Part shown: positions 11,442-22,101 of the stretch, in pieces
How the letters are laid out: the number at the start of each line of letters is the position of its first letter
Position numbering within the stretch: the first letter of the stretch is position 1
Assembly: GCA_036897095.1 (NCBI GenBank)
Contig: JAYMSP010001843.1
Span: forward strand, 1 to 28,340
DNA: 28,340 bases
Source: Plantago elongata
Taxonomy: Eukaryota > Streptophyta > Magnoliopsida > Lamiales > Plantaginaceae
Direction of reading: 5' to 3'
The notes under the pieces: generated by a model
Database searches by the model: none
What the model saw: only the letters and a program-made list of their open reading frames with translations
Told to the model about the DNA's origin: nothing
Made by a program: the position numbers and the translations under genes

Positions 11442-12514
11442 TGCATTTCCACGTGTAACTATGCTATTTTAAACATTTTATACCCTAAATTTATGTCCAT
11501 ATGTGTAACAATGTTACCTTTTCCATTTTATACACCAATTTGAACAATTTAGTTAACTAAATTATATTTCCAATGATTTCAACACTAATTATTCGAGACT
11601 CAACTATCTGGGCCGATAAAGTTCTGCGTGTCCTATACTAGTCTTGCGTGACATTGCCCACCTTACATTGCATCCTACAACCTACGTAAATTTGATTTTA
11701 GAATAAAATCAAATCATTTTAGTTGACCACTTATATACCCTTCTCCAGGCGACTATTCGAAAACTAATCGATCGAAATCCAACCCTCCAAACCGGCATAA
11801 TAACACATCACGTCATATTAGTATGATATTATTTACTTTAAATTGAAGAACACGTAAATTTATTTTTAAAATCACTCAGAAAACCTTATATATATTAGTT
11901 GGGTTCAGAGTGGTGAGATTACATACATACCTTTATTATTTATTTATTTTTGGCAATTTTCTACGTCTTATTCATAACAATATTAAAATTATGATGATTT
12001 GTAGGAACTCGTGTACAACTCGATTAAACTCAAAGAACCAAAATTAACTAATAAAATTACAAACGATACATCCGACCAAAATAAGAGAACAAGGAAACGA
12101 GGAAAATCACCAAAAATTTTCAAGTGAAGTTTTAGAGCTTAAATAATTGAAAACTCTTCTCATACTAACAAATTGCTCACTTATTTTCGTGAATTCATCA
12201 ATAAAAATTCCATAGTTAATCGTGATTGCTTTAGATCAATCTTATGATGGATGACTAATTAAGAAGTATCCTAGTCCACGAACGAGCGAGGACAATGTAC
12301 GAAGAATCATGTGTTGGTATAGTGAAGACAACATATCACTTGAATAGTAACCCATAAGTAATCGTACGGACTTAAAGGTGGGGCCTTCCCCACGTGAGAA
12401 AGTCTGTGAATTAAGACCATGTTTATTTTATTTTCCAACTGAAACGTTTTAATTGATTTTGAGTTCATGTACGATTACACTTGCTTTATGTGATCCAGAT
12501 CATCAACATGAACT
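11442..12514. other. Intergenic, upstream of the terpene synthase minigene
   Basis: About 1.07 kb of AT-rich DNA. I looked here for the missing N-terminal exons of the terpene synthase and found no recognisable remnant. Confidence 0.4.
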
Positions 12515-12522
12515 CTATAAAT
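12515..12522 (+). promoter_or_regulatory. Candidate TATA box of the terpene synthase minigene
   Basis: CTATAAATT lies about 130 bases before the ATG at 12650, leaving a plausible leader of about 100 bases. Pattern and spacing only. Confidence 0.45.
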
Positions 12523-12649
12523 TACCAAGCTTTGTAGCAAGAGACTTATACAAACTAAGTCAATAAACTCTGTTTTGTACACAACTTGTTCATCATTCTT
12601 ATTGTAGTACTACTATCTGTACTCACCAGTACGTACTCATCATAATATC

Positions 12650-14084
12650 ATGGAACATGAACAGAAGCTGAACAAGGTATTGCTACTAGTAACAGCTGCA
12701 AGTCAAGAGGGAGATTGTATGGAGAGTTTGCAAATGAAGCAATCAGTACATCACAAGGAATTGCTGCAAGTCACCAAGTAAGAAAGTAATAAGCTTTATT
12801 ACATGATTGCATATGAAAGATTCAAGACTAGCTAAAAGATTAACTTGTTGCATCACAGGTGGTGGAATGAGTTAGGATTGGCTTCGGAGTTGAAGCTTGT
12901 GAGGAACGAACCGTTGAAATGGTATACGTGGTCCATGGTCGCCTTCATTGATGACCTCAACTTGTCTAACCAAAGAGTCAATCTCACTAAATGCATAGCT
13001 TTCGTTTACTTGATAGACGACATCTTTGATCTTTATGGAACGCCTAATGAGCTCCAAATATTTGTACAAGCTGTAAACAAGTATGTATCATAGCTATATA
13101 TCCAACAAATTGGGATCTGTTCATATTCTTATTGATCAAATATTCATGTTAGTGCATTCATGTGTAGATGGGACTATGCAGCTATCGACACATTGCCAGA
13201 CTACATGAAGATGTGCTACAATGCCCTTCTAGAAACTACGAACGAGATAGCCCTTCACATTTACAAGAATCATGGATTTAATCCGATTGATCATCTCAAA
13301 GCAAGGGTATCATCAATTTATTATCGTCTATCTTTTCTTGAAAATTAAGTTTGTAATGAATAATAAGCTAGCAAATTCCTCATATATAACTAACTTATCC
13401 ATTATATTCCTCTCGATCTGCTGTTGTTGCAGTGGGCAAGTTTGTGTAATGCATTTCTAGTGGAAGCTAAATGGTTCGGCTCAGAAGATCAGTTACCATC
13501 AGCAGACGAATATTTGGTGAATGGGATAGTAAGTTCAGGAGCTCATGTCGTGTTAGTACATGCATTCTTTCTTTTAGGCCTTGGTGAAACAAAAAATCAT
13601 CCTACTTCAGCTAACTTGAACGATATATCACAACTCATCTCGCCTGTCGCTACAATCCTTCGCCTATGGGATGATTTGGGAAGCGCTAAGGTATATATAT
13701 AACATGTAGTAGATATTTTAAGATTAATAATAATGCTGCCCGTTATTTATATTTATCATCGTCGTATACATAAAACAGGACGAGAATCAGGATGGTAAAG
13801 ATGGATCGTACATAGAGTACTACAGGAAGGAACATATAAGTGTATCAGATGCGCAAGCACAAGAGCATGTTATGAATTTGATCTCAAATGAATGGGAACG
13901 CCTAAACAAAGAATGCTCCTATCTACAGAAGAGTAATGGTCCGGCATTGCAATTTACAAAAGCTTGTCTTAATCTTGCAAAAATGATTCCTCTAATGTAC
14001 ACTGCTACTCAGATGACTCAAACCAGACAATTCCTCAAAGAGCATCTCAGTTCTATGCTCTTTAACCAGGAATTCCTGAAATAA
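12650..14084 (+). CDS. Terpene synthase, TPS-g type, C-terminal catalytic domain only
   Basis: Five exons (12650-12777, 12859-13080, 13168-13306, 13433-13690, 13779-14084), all with GT-AG borders, join into one 350-aa frame. Class I terpene synthases ionise prenyl diphosphates with Mg2+ bound by DDxxD and NSE/DTE. Here DDIFD is at 96-100 and DDLGSAKDE at 243-251. Other landmarks are WWNELGL (44-50), [10 protein letters not shown] and [17 protein letters not shown] (193-209), which resembles linalool/nerolidol synthases of the TPS-g subfamily. Full-length members are about 560-600 aa. Almost all of the N-terminal alpha-barrel domain is missing, and residues 1-30 have little resemblance to the family. 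Exons 2-5 match the last four exons of a normal TPS gene. Either a truncated pseudogene with no disabling mutation yet, or an expressed minigene. No chloroplast transit peptide is evident. Confidence 0.75.
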
Positions 14085-14508
14085 TTAGTGCCAATCATTT
14101 TTAGCTCATGCAATGGTGTCCCCTGTAATGGTGAGTACATATCATGTGAGCATTATAATTATTTGCAGCAAGTACGTACGTGTTGTCTGATCAACCGGGC
14201 AAAAAGACAGAAAACGTTGATCAGAATAGACACAATGCTTTTTTCATTATGAATTGTATCCAAAAACTCTCCATTGGATCCTCTATGTCCTATCTGAAAA
14301 AGTACGGACTGAGATTTGATACTTAAACGGTCATTATTTGACAGTTTTCTTGTGTTTTCTTTTCCCATTTCACTTGAAATTTATTCAATTTTGTTCAAAT
14401 TCTCCTTTATGCTCAAAATCCTGTGTTGCGTCGTTTTTTTTTTTACAAATTATGTAACGAAATTTGAGTAGGAATGTGCATAACTTGAACAAAGCCTGGA
14501 AAAAGTAA
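14085..14508. other. Convergent intergenic DNA between the terpene synthase and GH17 copy B
   Basis: Holds the two facing 3' UTRs. No feature recognised; the minus-strand frame at 14159-14368 looks like chance. Confidence 0.4.
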
Positions 14509-16193
14509 TTAAAATTTTGACAATACGATTGATGGTTGTTGACCTTTAACAACCTCTACAGAAAACAAACAACCGTCTCTGCTGGGATTTTCCGTGACTA
14601 CCTCGCCCAATTCCTCAAACACACATGCCCTCTCATATTGGAATCTGGATTGGAAGTAAGCATTAAACGCAAAAGATACATTCTCCCTATAACTTAGCAT
14701 ACCACACGAACCGCCAGGCGAGAGTGAAGAACAATCAGCCTTGCTGCAAGCAAAATCAAATTGCCTCCTCACTTTCTCTGGATCAGCCATGTCATTGTTA
14801 AATTTACACCACCGTGCTGGCATGAGAGTAATCCCCCGGGCTACGGTGGGAAAGATATCGCGTCCTTTCCCACTTAGATCAATTTTAAATTTTGGCATCC
14901 CATTAGCCCTATAGATGCCCCAATGTCTAGAAAATGGGAACAACCGGTTGTTATTTGTCTCGTCGGCCAACGCATGGATAAATGTATCAATTGGTACACC
15001 TTGTCGCACCGGGGTCCCTCTGTTGCTAGTCACCCTAGGGAGCAAGGCTTTCCAGTACCGCTCTGCAGCTTCGACATTGCCCCCTTGAATTCCGTCGGTG
15101 GGCCAACCAATCTGGCCTACAACAATCTTCATATCTGGGGAACCAACTTTTCTCAGTGCCCATATAAAAGAATCATGGACCCAATCAAACAAGTTATGGT
15201 AACGAATCCCATTTAATTCATCTTTAATAGAGAACTTAGACTTATCATCTGAAAAAGCAAAATCTAAATCAAAATTTAAGGCTTTGATCGTCGTGATCGG
15301 GAAAATATCGTAAATGAATGGAACACCATGACGCTTCATGAACCAAAGTGTCTCAAGCATTGGTCCCATAACTTCGGGGGCAAATTCTGCTTGAGAGGGC
15401 ATCGTGAAGTTTTGTTTAATGACTCCATAAAACGTGTGCGAAATGACAACCTTAATTCTTCCATATCCAAGCTCATCAAGAATACCCTGCACAAGCTTTA
15501 TCTTCGCCACAACATCACTGGGGGTCATTGAAATATACTTTGCCATGCCAAACGCATTATTTCCAACACAGACATACCTGAAAAATCATTTAAAACTTGA
15601 TTATTCGTTTCAAACTCATTATATATGCAGTGCACAATTTCATTTCATTTCAGAGTTATTATAGATCAAGCTTTTTATTGCACCATTAGAATGGAGTTAT
15701 TATAGATCAAGCTTTTTATTGTACCATTAGAATGGAGCAGCTAGTTTTATTAGGCACTACTGTAGCACTAATTCTGATGTAATTTTGGATACAAGTGTAG
15801 GGGTGGCCAATGAATTGAACGAATCGAACATTTGGCAAAGTTATAAGAAGATAAACACGCGTACCTAAAATTGACACGGTCATGGAAGGGGTCAATGACA
15901 GCCTCGACCCATCGCAGGATGGATTCTCTATCCATTAAGGCTCTGGGATTAGCAACTGTGACGGTTATAGCAATATCAGTGCCTGTAAAAGCCTTTATAA
16001 CATTTGTGTCACTGCTGAATAATTTAACGTGTTTAATCCCATTCTGTAGCAACAAATCAACCACCATTGATGGTATCAACGTTGTCACGGATTGTCTTCC
16101 CCAATTCATCCCAATCGCACAATCTGTACTTCTCGTACAAAATAGTAAGGAAATCATCCATATACATGCAACGACGATTCTAAACGACATCAT
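14509..16193 (-). CDS. GH17 X8/CBM43 protein, catalytic residues replaced (copy B)
   Basis: Exons 16193-15865 and 15577-14509 (phase 2 intron, donor AG|GTACGC, acceptor TTTTTCAG) encode 465 aa. A signal peptide (residues 1-25, ending DCA) precedes IGMNWGRQS. The acid/base site reads YVCVGNNAF (Asn117) and the nucleophile site VVGQIGWPTDG (Gln265); the ERHWG site reads FSRHWGIYRANG. The X8/CBM43 module follows (ARWCKF, PGGSCGMLSY, SFAFNAYFQ, NPSRDGC). The protein ends in VVKGQQPSIVLSKF with no hydrophobic tail, so it is predicted to be secreted without a GPI anchor, unlike copy A. It is closer to copy C than to copy A (shared AERYWKALLPRVTSNRGTP). Likely a non-hydrolytic glucan-binding wall protein; the role is inferred. 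Confidence 0.88.
15653..15734. repeat. Perfect-period tandem duplication, 41 bp x 2
   Basis: A 41-base unit starting GAGTTATTATAGATC at 15653 is repeated at 15694 with one visible difference (GCACC to GTACC), and three more bases begin a third copy. It lies in the intron of GH17 copy B, so it does not alter the protein. Confidence 0.9.
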
Positions 16194-16200
16194 CGTGCAT

Positions 16201-16800
16201 GCAGGATAATTTCCCTCAAGACAACTCCTGCGTGCAGGGAATCAAATCAACCAAAAAGAAGAAATGATTTTCTTGTTGCTTCAATTGGGAGGATATACAT
16301 AGTTCCTCATAAATAGGTGGGTTTGGGGCCAGAAAAATGTGTGATAGATATTTCACCTTCACTTTTTCTAGCTGATATTTATTGATCGAGGGTGTATGCA
16401 ATAAATCTTTGAGAAAAATTTATCTAATAACTTGTGGCCAAATTTGAAGTAGATCGCCCCATAAACTTTCTATCCATTGCAAAACATCAACAACAAAAGA
16501 CTACCTATACTATCAGAGGAAAGGCTAAAAGATTTAAGGCTTTAGCCCGAAGTCTTTTTGAAACATTCATAGAATTCAACATTACTCAGTGTATATGATT
16601 CGAGTTACGCTTAGATATGTCATTTTGTTGATGTATCTTAGGTATTGAGAATTCATGTAAGATTTGTCCATGAGTATCACAAAAATGAAAGAATTGATTC
16701 CAAAATGATCACGCCATTCCAATCCAATCTCTCGTGACCTCAATTCGTTCGACCTGGAACATCGCTCAATTCTATCGACTTTCGTGAAACTGTGAAGAGA
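16201..16800. other. Promoter region of copy B and left flank of the Gypsy insertion
   Basis: Holds the presumed promoter of copy B (no clear TATA box seen) and then non-coding DNA up to the target site. A small hairpin GGCTAAA/TTTAGCC lies near 16524-16550. The final 100 bases are less AT-rich and continue, without the transposon, at 22102. Confidence 0.4.
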
Positions 16801-16805
16801 GCAAA
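16801..16805 (+). repeat. Target-site duplication GCAAA, left
   Basis: Five bases directly before the left LTR, identical to 22097-22101 directly after the right LTR. Confidence 0.75.
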
Positions 16806-17052
16806 TGTCACGTCCCCTAGCAATGGCTACGACTGAACAGAGTGAAAGGGAGGAGGAAAACAGACGAAATGGAAGAAACAGAGACGACTGAGAGAAGGAT
16901 TGCTAAAACTAGAACAATTCTCATTACTTGAAGATAAGAACAACGAATACTACTACAAATAAGAAACCAATCGTCTGACAACCGCTACAATACTGAAAAG
17001 CATAAACATCAGAGAATATTCCTAAATCAAATTCATAGTAATCAACCCTAAA
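16806..17052 (-). repeat. 3' LTR of the Gypsy element, truncated
   Basis: About 247 bases matching 21549-21811, beginning TGTCACGTCCCC where the other copy has TGTTGCGTCCCC. It ends inside a CCCTAAA match, where pol sequence begins abruptly. About 285 bases of the LTR (the part equal to 21812-22096) are missing. Confidence 0.85.
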
Positions 17053-19971
17053 ATCTGTAAAGGGTAAATCTTAAAAATACCCAGGTTGTCAGTAGCTGGG
17101 AGTATAGTAGAAGGTATATGTTTATCACTAATTTTCCCTTTGAGTAAAGAAACATGAAACACAGGATGAAGTAAAGAACCCGCTGGTAATTGAAGTTTAT
17201 AAGCTACATCTCCAATCTTCTGCAGAATGCTATAAGGTCCATAGTATTTGGCAGCTAGCTTCATATTCTTTCTAATAGCTAAAGAAGTTTGTCTGTATGG
17301 CTGTAATTTCAGATGCACCTCATCTCCAACTTTGAAACTCCTGTCTACTCTATGTTTGTCACTATATAACTTCATTCTGGCTTGTGCTTCTATCAAGTTT
17401 CGTCTGAGCAGTTGAGTCATCTTGCTTCTCTCCTCTTGCCATTGCTTCAATTCTTGACATGAGACTGGCATGTAAGATCCTATAGCTAACTGAGATGGTA
17501 TGGTTCCATACAGAGCTTGATGGGGAGTCATCTTCAGAGCTGAGTGGTAATTTGTATTGTATCAATGCTCCGCCAAAGCTAGCCATCTGCTCCATCTTCC
17601 TGGTTTACAGCTAACCATACACCTGACATAATTCTCCAGACATTGATTGATCCTTTCAGTTTGTCCATCCGTCTGTGGATGGTAAGCAGTTGAAAAATGC
17701 AGTTCTGTCCCTAGTATCTTGAAGAATTCCCTCCAGAATAAGCTTGTAAAGATTTTTTACAAGTTGGCATACCATGCAGTTTATAAATATTATCAATGAA
17801 TACTCTAGCTATTATTTCAGAAGTAAATGGATGAGTCAAGGATATAAAGTGGATGTATTTAGTGAATCTGTCTACTACCACCATTATTGCATCTTTTCCA
17901 TCTGACTTTGGAAGCCCTTCCACAAAATCCATTGAGATATGAGTCCAAGCTTGTTCTGGAACTGGCAATGGTTGAAGTAATCCAGCAATCTTCCCTGGAT
18001 CATGCTTGTTCATTTTACAAATATCACATTTCTGAACAAACTGAAAAATGTCATTTTTCATGCTTCTCTAGTAAAATATTTTGCCCTCTTGTAAGAACCA
18101 TGCATGCCTGAATGTCCACCAAGTGAAGAATTATGTATATATTGCATGATTCTGGCTTTAAGCTCTTCATTATTGCCTATACAAAGCCTTTTCTTGTATC
18201 TGAGTATGCCTTGAGTGTATTCATAATCAGGTTGAACTGCTGAGTCAAGTGTTTTTGCTGCTATAATTTCTTGTAACAACTTATCTTGTGTGTAGCTATC
18301 TTGCACTTCAGTGATCCACCGAGGAGTAATTTGTGTAATAGCAGTGATCTCCCCATTTTCTGCAGGCATTTCATCACTTTCACTTCATCTTGATAAAGCA
18401 TCTGCAGCTTTGTTCTCCACTCCTTTTTTATATAAAATCTCATAATCTAATCCCATCAACTTTGATACCCACTTGTGTTGTAATGCAGATGTGATTTTCT
18501 GTTCCAAAAGATGTTTAAGACTCTGTTGATCAGTCTTAATGATGAAATGATTCCCTTGAAAGATAATGCTTCCATTTTTCTACTGCAGTCAACAATGCTA
18601 GAAACTCCTTTTCATATGCTGACAATGCCATGTTCTTTACACCCAGAGTTTTGCTTAAGTAAGCTATTGGTCCATTGCCTTGAGTTAAAACAGCTCCAAT
18701 CCTTGTACCACATGCATCAGTTTCAATAATGAATGGTTTTGTAAAATCTGGTAAGGCAAGCACACAGGTGCTGTTGTCATAATTTTCTTCAGATTCTGAA
18801 AGGCTTCTTCTGCTATTTCACTCCACTTGAAGTTGTCCTTTTTAAGTAACTCATACAGTGGCTTGCATTGTATTGCATTCTTGACAAACTTCCTATAGGT
18901 AACCTGTTAAACCATGAATCCCTCTGAGCTTTTTAATGTTCTTTGGTGATGGCCAATTCAGGATGTATTGTATTTTTGATGGATCAGTGGCAACACCTGT
19001 ACTAGAGATAACATGTCTCAAATATTCTATGTATGACTGACCAAAGGCACATTTAGATAGTTTAGCATATAAAGTATGTTGCCTTGGGATAGATAATAAA
19101 CTAGTCAAATGCTCCACATGTAATTCTAGTGTTGGACTGTAAATCAAAATGTCATCAAAAAATACTAACACAAACTTTCTCAAACAAGCAGTGAAGATAT
19201 TGTTCATTAATGATTGAAAGGCAGCCGGCAAAATACTAACACAAACTTTCTCAAACAAGCAGTGAAGATATTGTTCATTAATGATTGAAAGGTAGCCGGT
19301 GCATTGCTCAGTCCAAATGGCATGACTAAGAACTCATAATGCCCTTAGTGAGTCCTGAAGCCTGTGAACGTTATATTACTTTCTTTCATTCTTATCTGAT
19401 GGTAGCCTGCATGCAAATCAATTTTAGAGAAATATTGTGCACCATATAACTCATCTAACAGTTCATCAATCACTGGCATAGGATAATCATGTTTGATGGT
19501 TGAAGAATTCATATACTTATAATCAATACACATTCTCCATGTGCCATCCTTTTTCTTAACAAGAAGAACTGGTGAGGCAAAAGAGCTAGTGCTATGTTGT
19601 ATCACTCCATTATCAAGCATTTCTTGAATTATCTGTTCTATCTCATTCTTAAATGAGTGAGAATACCTGTAAGGGGCCTGCTTCTTGGGAGTGGCATCTG
19701 TATGTAATGTAATCTGATGCTCTATTGCCCTTCTTGGTAACTCTGTAGGTTCACTGAACACATCTGGGAAATTGTCCAATACTATCTGTATTGAAGGATG
19801 TATGGCTTCCTTTGGTGCTTTAGAGATAGCAAATATATGACAAACTGCACCCACCTCTCCTGTGTTGATTAACATCTTCAGATCTTTACCTGTAATAAGC
19901 TTGCATTCACTTCTACTCTTGTTAGCATCTAATACAATCTGAACATCATTCTCATAAAATCCAAATTGCAT
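17022..19971 (-). pseudogene. Gypsy pol: RT, RNase H and integrase, broken
   Basis: RT is visible as RMCIDYKYMN and YFSKIDLHAGYHQIRM (near 19971-19345), then the catalytic FFDDILIYS (near 19150). RNase H shows ETDACGTRIGAVLTQG and SAYEKEFLALL (18763-18536). Integrase shows the HHCC zinc region with CDICKMNK (about 18150-17990) and MDFVEGLPKSDG (about 17930). QTDGQTE and then LHPVFHVSLLK follow towards 17140. Breaks include a stop codon just before 19345, a 71-base tandem duplication at 19161-19302, a frame change near 18060, and loss of the segment that should carry the second integrase Asp near 17750. The C-terminal chromodomain expected after YPLQIL is absent because pol runs straight into the LTR. 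Confidence 0.88.
19161..19302. repeat. 71-bp tandem duplication inside the Gypsy RT
   Basis: The segment beginning AATACTAACACAAAC at 19161 recurs at 19232. The two copies differ by one clear base (GGCAGCC against GGTAGCC). As 71 is not a multiple of 3, it shifts the reading frame. Confidence 0.88.
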
Positions 19972-21485
19972 TTTTTATAATTTAACATAATGGGACTTCT
20001 TTCTTTCAACCAATCACCACCTAGTACCACATGATAACCACCAAGCTTAATAAGCCTGATATTCAAGTTGAGTGGATGCCCTTGAATAGTCATCTCAAAT
20101 TTCTTACACCTGCTCTTACTGACTAATGGATAACCATCTGCCACATTGTAATGCACTGGTATCACTGGTGTTATATCAACTCCTAAGCTAAAGGTTGTTT
20201 CCTCATCAATAAAGGAATTGGTTGCTCCTGAATCAACAAGTATTCCCAGTTTATGACCCTTGTATTCTCCTGTAAGTCTGATAGAATTACCATGTGCACT
20301 ACCAGTAATTGCATTCAGAGAAATCTGAGGTATTTCACCCTCAACAGCTATTTCTTCAGCTTCTTCAGATTTCTCTGCAGAAGCTAAATATGAAACTTCA
20401 TCTTCTTCTGACATAATCAAAAACAAGGTAGAAGTTTTACATGTATGCCCAGTCACCCATTTCTCATCACAATTATAACATAGACCAGCCTGATTTCTAG
20501 CCTTCATTTCATCTCTAGTGAGATATTTTCTTGGCATAGTAGCAATGTCAGGTGGTTTACTTGGTCTGTTATGTGCAGATGAGTTTGTATAGGTCAGAGA
20601 CTTTTGTGTGTTTCTTGGAGTGTACTTAGCATCATCTTGTATAGCTTCAAGCAATGGCTCTTGCTTTTTAGCATACTCAATAGCTTCATCCACAGTAATA
20701 TGATGTTGTGCTAAGATAGCTAATTTAAGCTTCTTTTTCACTCCTGAACAAAACACACCAATGAAAAAGTTTTCACTAAACTTAGTACAAAAGAGAGATA
20801 CTAAAGCTCTAAGTTCCTCAAACTTATCAATGTAGTCTAATAAACTATCAGTTTGTTGGATCCAAGTAAACTCCATAACAATGTTTTCTTCTCTTAATGC
20901 ACCAAATTTCTCAGACCTTCCCAACAAATAATGTCGAAGGAGCAGCCTTGTAAGTAGTGATGAATCTTGCATACCAGAGATCAGCCTTTCCAGAAAAATA
21001 AACGGCAGCAAAACCAACCTTTTGGCGTTCTGATCAGTAACCACAGAAATATTTCTGGCACTAAAATAACCAAGCCCTGGGATCAGTACCATCAAACCTG
21101 GGAAACTCTAATCTAGACACTGCATATGAGACATGTTTCTGAAGGCAATCAACATCATCTTGTTGTTCTTCATCAAACTCTCTTATATGACTACTTGAAG
21201 CTTTGTCCTTTCCTTTGTTTGGAAAATAGGAGGACTCTGATTTTGAGTATGAATGAAGTCCAAAACTTGACCCATCTGATACTCTATTTTTTTGAAAACC
21301 AGTTTGTTATCTTCTATTTCTGTGTTAAACTTTTCACTCAACTCTTGAACTTGAATATTTATTGCACGTTGTGTCTCCCTATCTTGGGCTAGATTTAACT
21401 GCATTTGATTCAATTGTTCTTGAGTTTGAGCATGAAGATTAAACACTTCGTCTATACGAGCATGAGCTGAAGTAGGATTCATCAT
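19929..21485 (-). pseudogene. Gypsy gag and protease, frameshifted
   Basis: Gag starts around 21485 (MMNPTSAHARIDEV) with a Gln/Glu-rich, probably coiled-coil stretch to 21183. The capsid start FPRFDGTDPRAW lies in another frame near 21105-21070, so at least one frameshift separates the parts. The frame from 21095 carries the rest of the capsid, a zinc knuckle CYNCDEKWVTGHTC (about 20480-20440) and the aspartic protease site LVDSGATNSFID (about 20240). Confidence 0.82.
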
Positions 21486-21531
21486 TGGCTCAGTAGTAAA
21501 GGCGGCGTATTCCGAAGAATTGACCCCAACC

Positions 21532-21545
21532 TGGCTCTGATACCA
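21532..21545 (-). other. Primer binding site (tRNA-iMet) of the Gypsy element
   Basis: On the minus strand TGGTATCAGAGCCA matches the 3' end complement of plant initiator tRNA-Met, three bases after the 5' LTR. This fixes the orientation of the element. Confidence 0.9.
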
Positions 21546-21548
21546 ATT

Positions 21549-22096
21549 TGTTGCGTCCCCTAGCAATGGCTACGACTGAACAGAGTGAAAGGGAGGAGGA
21601 AAGCAGACGAAATGGAAGAAACAGAGACGACTGAGAGAAGGATTGCTAAAATTCGAACAATTCTCACTTGAAGATAAGAACAACGAATACAACTATAAAT
21701 AAGAAACCAATCGCCTGACAACATCTATAAAGCCTGACAACGGCTACAGTACTGAAAAGCATAAACATCATAGAATATTCCTAAATCAAATTCATAGTAA
21801 TCAGCCCTAAATCGCCATGGATGAGAGCAGATTGTACGAACGCTTTCGGAGCCGTCAGATTTTATCTCGGATGGACGGTTGAGATCAAACTGGAAACCTC
21901 TCTGTTATTTTGGTAATCAACTTTAAATGAACCAACGACTTCTGCCAAGCTAATATGTTTCTTCAGCCTGCTGCTTCAGTCTGCTGCATTTTGGTTTGAA
22001 TCTGGCGCCATGGTTTGTTTAACTTTAAATCTCACTCCAGCAGTTTTGTTGGTGATAATAGTATGATCATCATTGAGACTTCCTTGAGATACAACA
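21549..22096 (-). repeat. 5' LTR of the Gypsy element, full length
   Basis: Its inner edge (TGTTGCG on plus, three bases from the primer site) and outer edge (CAACA at 22092-22096) form a 5-base inverted terminal repeat, and the GCAAA duplication follows directly. Only the inner 260 bases have a partner in the left copy. Around 21713-21750 it holds a second GCCTGACAAC that the left copy lacks. Confidence 0.75.
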
Positions 22097-22101
22097 GCAA
22101 A
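22097..22101 (+). repeat. Target-site duplication GCAAA, right
   Basis: Matches 16801-16805. Confidence 0.75.

Larger units (their letters stand above)
16806..22096 (-). mobile_element. Ty3/Gypsy LTR retrotransposon, decayed
   Basis: Read on the minus strand the order is 5' LTR (22096-21549), tRNA-iMet primer site, gag with zinc knuckle, protease, reverse transcriptase, RNase H, integrase, truncated 3' LTR (17052-16806). RT before integrase defines Ty3/Gypsy. The LTR begins TGTTG and ends CAACA, and the element is flanked by GCAAA. It carries several frameshifts, a premature stop, a 71-base duplication in RT and large 3' and integrase deletions, so it cannot be autonomous. By eye the comparable 240 bases of the two LTRs differ at about a dozen positions (roughly 5%) plus a 3-base and a 19-base indel, so the insertion is not recent. 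Confidence 0.92.

Noticed and set aside
17039-17044. LTR end at TAATCA (LTR of about 240 bases)
   Set aside because: It gives no target duplication and no polypurine tract. Extending the right LTR to 22096 yields TGTTG/CAACA ends and GCAAA on both sides.
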